Part shown: positions 59,380 through 64,000 of the stretch, piece after piece
Numbering within the stretch: the first letter of the stretch is position 1
Layout of the letters: the number at the start of each line of letters is the position of its first letter
NCBI GenBank assembly: GCA_902362775.1
Contig: CABIXV010000001.1
Span: forward strand, 1-64,000
DNA: 64,000 nt
Direction of reading: 5' to 3'
Source: Clostridiales bacterium
Lineage (GTDB): Bacteria > Bacillota > Clostridia > Oscillospirales > Oscillospiraceae
Translations under genes and position numbers: made by a program
The notes under the pieces: model-generated
Seen by the model: the letters and a program-made list of their open reading frames with translations, nothing else
What the model was told of the DNA's origin: nothing
The model's database searches: none

Positions 59380-60393
59380 ATGACTACGATTACTCTGGGC
59401 GGTACCGGCATCCAGATCGAGAAAAATGGCTTCGGCTGCCTGCCCATTCAGCGTATCTCCCAGAAGGAGGCCGCCTATTTGCTGCGGAAGGCTGTGGACG
59501 GCGGTATGAATTATTTTGACACTGCCCGCTCTTACAGCGACAGTGAGGAAAAGATCGGCTACGCCTTTCAGGGGATTCGGGACAAGGTCATCCTCGCCAC
59601 CAAGAGCCACGCCAAGACTGGCCAGGAGCTAAAGGAGCACCTGGAAACCAGCCTGCGGAACCTGCGCACCGACTACATTGACATTTACCAGTTCCATAAC
59701 CCCGCCTTCTGCCCCAAGCCCGGCGGCGAGGACGGCTTGTATGATGCCGCCCTGGAGGCCAAGGCCCAGGGCAAGATCGGCCATATCTCCATCACCAATC
59801 ACCGGCTGGCCGTGGCCCATGAGGCCATTGACTCCGGGCTGTACGCCACGCTCCAGTTCCCATACAGCTACCTGGCCGGGCCCCAGGAGCAGGAGCTGGT
59901 GGACAAGTGCCAAAAGGTCGGGATGGGCTTTATCGCCATGAAAGGAATGGCCGGTGGCCTGATCCGAAGCGGGCTGGCGGCCGCCGCCTGGATGGCTCTG
60001 CAGCCCACTGTGGTTCCTATCTGGGGTGTTCAGCATGAGTGGGAGCTGGATCAGTTCCTGTCCGCTGTCCGGGAAACACCAGCCATGACCGAGGAGTACC
60101 AGCAGATCATCGACCACGACCGCAAGGAGCTGGCCGGCGACTTCTGCCGAGGCTGCGGCTACTGTATGCCCTGCCCTGTTGGCATCGAAATCAATCAGTG
60201 TGCCCGGATGTCTCTGATGCTCCGCCGGGCTCCGGAGGCCAGCTGGCTGTCTGACCAGTGGCAGGCGGAGATGAAGAAGATAGAGAACTGCCTACACTGT
60301 AATCAATGTAAATCAAAGTGTCCCTACGGTCTGGATACACCCAGGCTGCTGGCGGAAAACTATCAGGATTATAAGACCTACCTGGCTCGGTAA
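59380..60393 (+). CDS. Aldo/keto reductase with C-terminal ferredoxin-type domain
   Basis: 337 aa, ATG 59380 behind AAAGGGAGG. N-terminal TIM barrel with the catalytic tetrad: Asp 47 and Tyr 52 in YFDTARSYSDSEEKIG, Lys 75 in ILATKSH, His 106 in IYQFHNP. The last ~90 residues contain FCRGCGYCMPCPVGIEI and ENCLHCNQCKSKCPYGLDTP, two cysteine clusters able to bind [4Fe-4S]. Such fused proteins, common in anaerobes, probably pass electrons between ferredoxin and a carbonyl substrate. Substrate unknown. Single-gene unit. Confidence 0.92.
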   Translation: MTTITLGGTGIQIEKNGFGCLPIQRISQKEAAYLLRKAVDGGMNYFDTARSYSDSEEKIGYAFQGIRDKVILATKSHAKTGQELKEHLETSLRNLRTDYIDIYQFHNPAFCPKPGGEDGLYDAALEAKAQGKIGHISITNHRLAVAHEAIDSGLYATLQFPYSYLAGPQEQELVDKCQKVGMGFIAMKGMAGGLIRSGLAAAAWMALQPTVVPIWGVQHEWELDQFLSAVRETPAMTEEYQQIIDHDRKELAGDFCRGCGYCMPCPVGIEINQCARMSLMLRRAPEASWLSDQWQAEMKKIENCLHCNQCKSKCPYGLDTPRLLAENYQDYKTYLAR

Positions 60394-60400
60394 CAACAAG

Positions 60401-60421
60401 GGCGTGTCCACTGGACACGCC
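60401..60421. terminator. Palindromic hairpin between converging genes
   Basis: GGCGTGTCC / GGACACGCC with a 3-nt loop; T-rich stretches on both sides (TTGTTGTTA leftward, TTCGCTGTTT rightward). Confidence 0.65.
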
Positions 60422-60432
60422 TTCGCTGTTTG

Positions 60433-61107
60433 TCATTTCTGGTTCAGTGTTCCCGATGTCCGTGGGCTGGCGTCATTCTCACCGTTCCCGATAATGGTAA
60501 CCATGCCCTCTTCCTGCTCCGCCTCGACCTGTTCAAAAGGAAGCCCGTTCATAAAGGAGCCGCCCAGTGCGTCCTCTACGGTTTCACTGTCATAGTAGAC
60601 GGTCCCGTACTCCTCTCCATCGGCCTCCCCAATGGACACGGCCATCTCCCACTTCTCCACGTTACCCTCCACCGTGACTCTCAAATGAGTTCCGAATGTA
60701 GTCCTGTCGTACACATAGCTGCCGTCTGCCTCAAGCTCCTCTGTGATATCCACTTCCTCCCCGTTTACTACCAGAATAGCCCGTCCATCCCTGTTTTCTA
60801 CCGTGGCCTGGGGTACTTCTAAGGTGGTAATATGCTCGCCGGTATCCATGATCATGTCCTGTCGGTATTGGTCCACCTTGATGACGGACACGATCTGTCC
60901 GAATATCTCCTGGGCGGCCTCTGGGTTGGCTGCCCCCACCCCCACTACCATCATAGTGATGGCGGCGCAGGCCACCAATATGGTCCGCATAGTTCGGCGG
61001 GAGTTCTTACGGTCCCTGTTTTCAGTCATAGCGATGATCTCCTTGATCTTTTCCTCGGAAGCGTTGAGCTCCCGGCATGCGTTACGGTACACTTTGGGGT
61101 CGAACAT
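60433..61107 (-). CDS. Putative anti-sigma factor, single membrane helix
   Basis: 224 aa from ATG 61107 behind GGAGGG; a frame running on to 61230 lies inside the sigma gene and lacks a ribosome site. Short cytosolic N-terminal part (MFDPKVYRNACRELNASEEK), one membrane helix (~45-62, TILVACAAITMMVVGVGAA), and an extracellular beta-rich domain (ITTLEVPQATVENRDGRAIL; FGTHLRVTVEGNVEKWEMAV). It begins 26 bases inside the ECF sigma gene, the usual order for a sigma/anti-sigma pair. Assigned by architecture and context rather than a recognised domain. Confidence 0.75.
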   Translation of the reverse strand: MFDPKVYRNACRELNASEEKIKEIIAMTENRDRKNSRRTMRTILVACAAITMMVVGVGAANPEAAQEIFGQIVSVIKVDQYRQDMIMDTGEHITTLEVPQATVENRDGRAILVVNGEEVDITEELEADGSYVYDRTTFGTHLRVTVEGNVEKWEMAVSIGEADGEEYGTVYYDSETVEDALGGSFMNGLPFEQVEAEQEEGMVTIIGNGENDASPRTSGTLNQK

Positions 61108-61597
61108 AGACACTTCCCTCCTTCTCTTCCTCCTCGGACAATTCCTTTCGCAGCCGGGCCCGGGCCCGGAGCAGCCAGGTCTGCACCGTGGATGGATTGG
61201 CACGCAGGGCGGCGGCCGTCTCGGCCACACTCAGCCCCTCGTAATAGTAGAGATATATGACCAGCCTGTATTTCGGCTCCAGGGCCATCACCGCCCCCAT
61301 CAGCTCCGCCCGCTCCCGGTCCTCGGGCGCGGTCAGCTCATGCCATTCCTCCAGCGGGACGGCAGCGCGCCGCCAAAAAGAGCGGAGCATTTTGCGGCTC
61401 TCGTTCACCGATACCCGCAGGAGCCAATGCTTCATATGGTCCTCGCTCTCAAACTCTGCTTTCTGCTCAAAAAGCCGAAGCAGGACCGTCTGCATCACGT
61501 CCTCGGCGTCTTCCCGGCAGCCCAGAGCGTGGTAGGCCACCCGATAGATCATGTCGCCATAGGTCTGAGCCGCCCGGCTGAACTCTTCCTGGGTCAA
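61082..61597 (-). CDS. ECF-type RNA polymerase sigma factor
   Basis: 171 aa from TTG 61597 behind AAGGAGGTGAGC. Region 2: MIYRVAYHALGCREDAEDVM followed by QTVLLRLFEQK; region 4: ALEPKYRLVIYLYYYEGLSV with helix-turn-helix ETAAALRANPSTVQTWLLRARARLR. Acts under control of the overlapping membrane protein gene downstream. No ECF-type target promoter was identified in the window. Confidence 0.93.
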   Translation of the reverse strand: MTQEEFSRAAQTYGDMIYRVAYHALGCREDAEDVMQTVLLRLFEQKAEFESEDHMKHWLLRVSVNESRKMLRSFWRRAAVPLEEWHELTAPEDRERAELMGAVMALEPKYRLVIYLYYYEGLSVAETAAALRANPSTVQTWLLRARARLRKELSEEEEKEGSVYVRPQSVP

Positions 61598-61680
61598 AGC
61601 CGCTCACCTCCTTGGAAGTCTCTGTTTAAAAGGCCTTTCATTCAGTAATATCCGCCAGAGGCGGTAAAAATCTCACCAGA

Positions 61681-61718
61681 AAAGAAAAAATTTGGGGCCG
61701 CCACATCTGTGGCGGCCC
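61681..61718 (-). terminator. Terminator after the CBS-domain gene
   Basis: Leftward GGGCCGCCACA / TGTGGCGGCCC with a 2-3 nt loop, then CAAATTTTTTCTTT. Confidence 0.88.
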
Positions 61719-61743
61719 TGTGAAGGTTCAGCAGCAGATCCTG

Positions 61744-62175
61744 TTACATATGGGCAGCGGGCTGCTCCACGTTCAGGACAGTAAGTCTTTTGATGATATT
61801 TTGGCGGGTCACAATGCCCACAAAAGCGCCTCGGTCGTCCACCACGGGGATAAAGCTCTGGCGCAGAGCGCGCTCCACCAGTTCCTCCAGGGCCACATCG
61901 ATGCGTACCGCCGGATTGAAGCCGGGGCGGATTACCCTGCGGAGGGGCTGCTTCTCCTGAGTTTGGATATCCCCGCTCCCCTGGTCCAACAGGCACCAGA
62001 GGAAATCCCCCTCGCTGACTGTACCCACATAGCTCCCATCCTTGGCCAGCACTGGGATAGCGGTATAGCCGTGGAAACGGAGCTTCTCCAGCCCCTGGCG
62101 GATGGTCCAGTCCTCATAGAGCCAGGCCACGTTTGTCTTTGGTGTCAGCAGAGATATCACATTCAATACTCTCAA
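61744..62175 (-). CDS. CBS-domain pair protein
   Basis: 143 aa as given from TTG 62175; because AAAGGA touches that codon, a TTG three codons later (62166) may be the real start. Two CBS domains fill the protein: first LTPKTNVAWLYEDWTIRQGL to AIPVLAKDGSYVGTVSEGDF, second IRPGFNPAVRIDVALEELVE to FIPVVDDRGAFVGIVTRQNI. CBS pairs bind adenosine nucleotides or S-adenosylmethionine and act as energy sensors. Its partner is unknown; it lies next to an ABC importer. Confidence 0.9.
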   Translation of the reverse strand: MRVLNVISLLTPKTNVAWLYEDWTIRQGLEKLRFHGYTAIPVLAKDGSYVGTVSEGDFLWCLLDQGSGDIQTQEKQPLRRVIRPGFNPAVRIDVALEELVERALRQSFIPVVDDRGAFVGIVTRQNIIKRLTVLNVEQPAAHM

Positions 62176-62267
62176 TCCTTTCCGGCGGGGAGGCCCCCTA
62201 TATCTCTATGGACAGGATAGCACAGATTGAGGCAAAAGTCTGTAAAAAAACTGTGAAATCTGCCCTC

Positions 62268-63053
62268 TCAGGAGAGCAAAATACGGTCGTTGTCCAGGCC
62301 CCTGCCCACCCCTGCCTTGAAGCGTGCCAGCAGGTCAGACACTGTCATTCCCTTCCGCTCCTCCCCCTGGATGTCCAGCACGACGCGGCCGGAGTCCATC
62401 ATCAGGGTACGATTGCCCAGCTCCAGTGCCTGCTGCATATTGTGGGTGACCATCAGGGTGGTGATCCTGTTTTCCGCCACCACCTCCCGTGTGATCTTCA
62501 ACACCTTCTCCGCCGTGGCAGGATCCAGGGCGGCGGTGTGCTCATCCAATAAGAGAAGCCATGGCGGATTCATGGTAGCCATGAGCAGGGTCAGGGCCTG
62601 GCGCTGTCCGCCGGACAACAGCCCCACCGGCTGCTTGATTCGGTCCTCCAATCCCATATCCAGCAGAGCCAGCTGGTCCCGGAATCGCTGTTTGTCCTTC
62701 TGTGTCAGGGGGGCGAACCAGCCGCCGCTCCCGGCGGCCAGGGTCAGGTTTTCTTCAATCGTCATGTGGGGCGCAGTCCCCCGCATGGGGTCCTGGAACA
62801 GCCGTCCAATATGCTTGGATCGCTTGTGCTCGGCCATAAAAGTGATATCCTGGCCGTCCACGAGGATGCAGCCGCTATCCACGAGAAAACTGCCGGCGAT
62901 GGCGTTAAACAGGGTGGACTTTCCCGCCCCGTTGGAGCCTACGATGGTGACGAAGTCTCCCCGCTCCAGGTGGAGGTCCACCTGGTCTAAGGCCTTCTTC
63001 TCATTCAGCGTTCCTGGATTGAAGGTCTTGGAGATGTGGTCCAGCTTCAGCAT
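62268..63053 (-). CDS. ABC importer ATPase (TrpZ/YufO-like group)
   Basis: 261 aa, ATG 63053, whose first seven bases overlap the permease gene end. Walker A GSNGAGKSTLFNAI, Q-loop GRLFQDPMRGTAP, signature LLSGGQRQALTLLMA, Walker B LLLLDEHTAALDP and H-loop MVTHNMQQALELGNR. The form LDEHTAALDP and MRGTAP are typical of the group that serves BPD_transp_2 permeases importing aromatic amino acids or other small molecules. Works with the permease upstream. Confidence 0.93.
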   Translation of the reverse strand: MLKLDHISKTFNPGTLNEKKALDQVDLHLERGDFVTIVGSNGAGKSTLFNAIAGSFLVDSGCILVDGQDITFMAEHKRSKHIGRLFQDPMRGTAPHMTIEENLTLAAGSGGWFAPLTQKDKQRFRDQLALLDMGLEDRIKQPVGLLSGGQRQALTLLMATMNPPWLLLLDEHTAALDPATAEKVLKITREVVAENRITTLMVTHNMQQALELGNRTLMMDSGRVVLDIQGEERKGMTVSDLLARFKAGVGRGLDNDRILLS

Positions 63054-63988
63054 TTGACTCCGCCCCCTCTCTTTCTGGCGGCCAGCTTCTGCCGCTGCAG
63101 CGCGATCAGCTTTCTTCCCTGTGGGGCGGCGATGGCCACGGCCACAATCAGGGCAGACACCAGCTTGAAGCCCTCGGTAGGCACGATGCTGGTACTGATA
63201 GCGACGGCGATGATGATGCGGTACAGACAGGCCCCCAGAATGACTCCGAACACCCGGCGGGGAATGGAGCCCCGGCCCATTAAGCTTTCCCCGATGATCA
63301 GGGAGGCCAGGGCAACTGTCACCATTCCGGTACCCAAATTGATGTCACAGCTCTTGTTTAGAAGTCCAATCAGGCAGCCCGCCAGCCCTGTGAGGGAATT
63401 GGACAGACACAGTCCCACAGTAATGGTAAAGGAGGGGTTGATGGAGGAAGCCCGGACCATGTCCGCGTTGTCCCCTGTGGCCCGGATAGACAGGCCCAGC
63501 CGGGTGCGGAAAAAAAAGACTACCAACAGGGCGGCCACCAGAAGGATCACCGCCAGCACCACCAGCTCATGCCACTTAGCCCACCACTCCCAGGGAAAAA
63601 GCTCCTTGCACAGCGTAAATAGGGAATCACTGCCGTAGATAGACAGGTTGGAGGACCAGCCCATCACCGCCAGGTTGACGGTGTAAAGCCCTGTGTTGAC
63701 GATGATGCCGGCCAGGATGCTCTCCACCCCAAGCTTGGTCTGGAGAAAGGCGGTGACAAAGCCGGAGCAGGCTCCAGCCAGCATGGCGGCGGGCAGGGCC
63801 AGCAGGGGATGCCCGGCCAAAGTGACAGTTGCCCCTACGGCAAACCCCAGAGTATAGCAGCCATCTGTGGACAGGTCGGCAATATTAAGAATCGAGAAGC
63901 TAATGAACAGGGCCATGGCCACCAGGGAGTAAATCGCCCCCACCTCTAGTGCAGTCTGGAGGGCTGGCAGGGATAAAATAGCGGGCAC
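63047..63988 (-). CDS. ABC importer permease (BPD_transp_2, TrpY-like)
   Basis: 313 aa from GTG 63988 behind GGAGGAATCCC. About eight to nine membrane segments (ALEVGAIYSLVAMALFISFS; ELVVLAVILLVAALLVVFFF). The cytosolic motif GLSIRATGDNADMVRASSIN is the hallmark of branched-chain/ribose/TrpY-type permeases. The cognate binding-protein gene should lie just beyond the right edge, as in trpXYZ-type operons. Basic C-terminal tail (QRQKLAARKRGGGVKC). Confidence 0.93.
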   Translation of the reverse strand: MPAILSLPALQTALEVGAIYSLVAMALFISFSILNIADLSTDGCYTLGFAVGATVTLAGHPLLALPAAMLAGACSGFVTAFLQTKLGVESILAGIIVNTGLYTVNLAVMGWSSNLSIYGSDSLFTLCKELFPWEWWAKWHELVVLAVILLVAALLVVFFFRTRLGLSIRATGDNADMVRASSINPSFTITVGLCLSNSLTGLAGCLIGLLNKSCDINLGTGMVTVALASLIIGESLMGRGSIPRRVFGVILGACLYRIIIAVAISTSIVPTEGFKLVSALIVAVAIAAPQGRKLIALQRQKLAARKRGGGVKC

Positions 63989-64000
63989 AGGGATTCCTCC

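Overview
The window looks like a chromosomal segment of a GC-rich, anaerobic, monoderm Clostridia member, most likely Oscillospiraceae (Flavonifractor / Lawsonibacter / Intestinimonas-like gut bacteria). This rests on the gene sets (dgt-dnaG-rpoD, dprA-topA-trmFO, plsX-acpP-rnc, ftsE-ftsX-M23 peptidase), a T-box leader upstream of valS, frequent GTG/TTG starts with strong GGAGG sites, and gene content without outer-membrane functions. Genus is an inference; no rRNA or tRNA gene was seen.

Layout. 1-4425: a very large secreted beta-helix surface protein that runs off the left edge, and a cell-wall amidase, both leftward. 4572-10305: rightward NhaC antiporter, dgt, dnaG and rpoD. 10428-10846: a small AT-rich single-gene cassette. 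10893-14193: a candidate structured RNA followed by a giant SEL1-repeat protein. 14259-28976: mostly leftward housekeeping genes (rnc, acpP, plsX, an XRE regulator, trmFO, topA, dprA, an rRNA methyltransferase, the Ktr potassium system, lysS, greA), with one rightward MFS transporter. 29160-32626: T-box-controlled YcxB-like gene plus valS. 32703-33493: a second AT-rich cassette sharing flanking sequence with the first. 33612-44992: coaX, M23 peptidase, a 33-residue membrane protein, ftsX, ftsE, a PucR-type regulator, a pseudouridine synthase, a DUF4830 protein, MscS, a MATE pump behind a terminator-type leader, mreB, comF and a small ribbon-helix-helix gene. 45424-46623: coaBC.

48272-58456 is the most unusual part. 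A LacI-family regulator is divergent from a rightward cluster: alkaline-phosphatase-superfamily hydrolase, beta-hydroxyacid dehydrogenase, LarA-family nickel-pincer enzyme, lipoprotein-type binding protein, two different ABC permeases, two different ABC ATPases, and a TauE/SafE-type exporter. The genes are packed closely and share a LacI-type operator and promoter. I read this as a import-and-metabolise module for an unidentified small acid, possibly a sulfonate or phosphonate hydroxyacid. The two ATPases carry complementary defects: one lacks the H-loop histidine and the other lacks the LSGGQ signature. This predicts an asymmetric importer with one good and one degenerate ATP site.

58862-64000: an MGMT-like DNA repair protein, an aldo/keto reductase with ferredoxin-type clusters, an ECF sigma/anti-sigma pair, a CBS-domain protein, and the ATPase and permease of a second ABC importer whose binding protein lies beyond the right edge.

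Several small genes and sites were read directly from the bases: a 33-aa membrane protein inside the ftsEX operon, a 58-aa ribbon-helix-helix protein overlapping comF, many near-consensus sigma-A promoters with 17-bp spacers, and a repeated flank around the two AT-rich cassettes.
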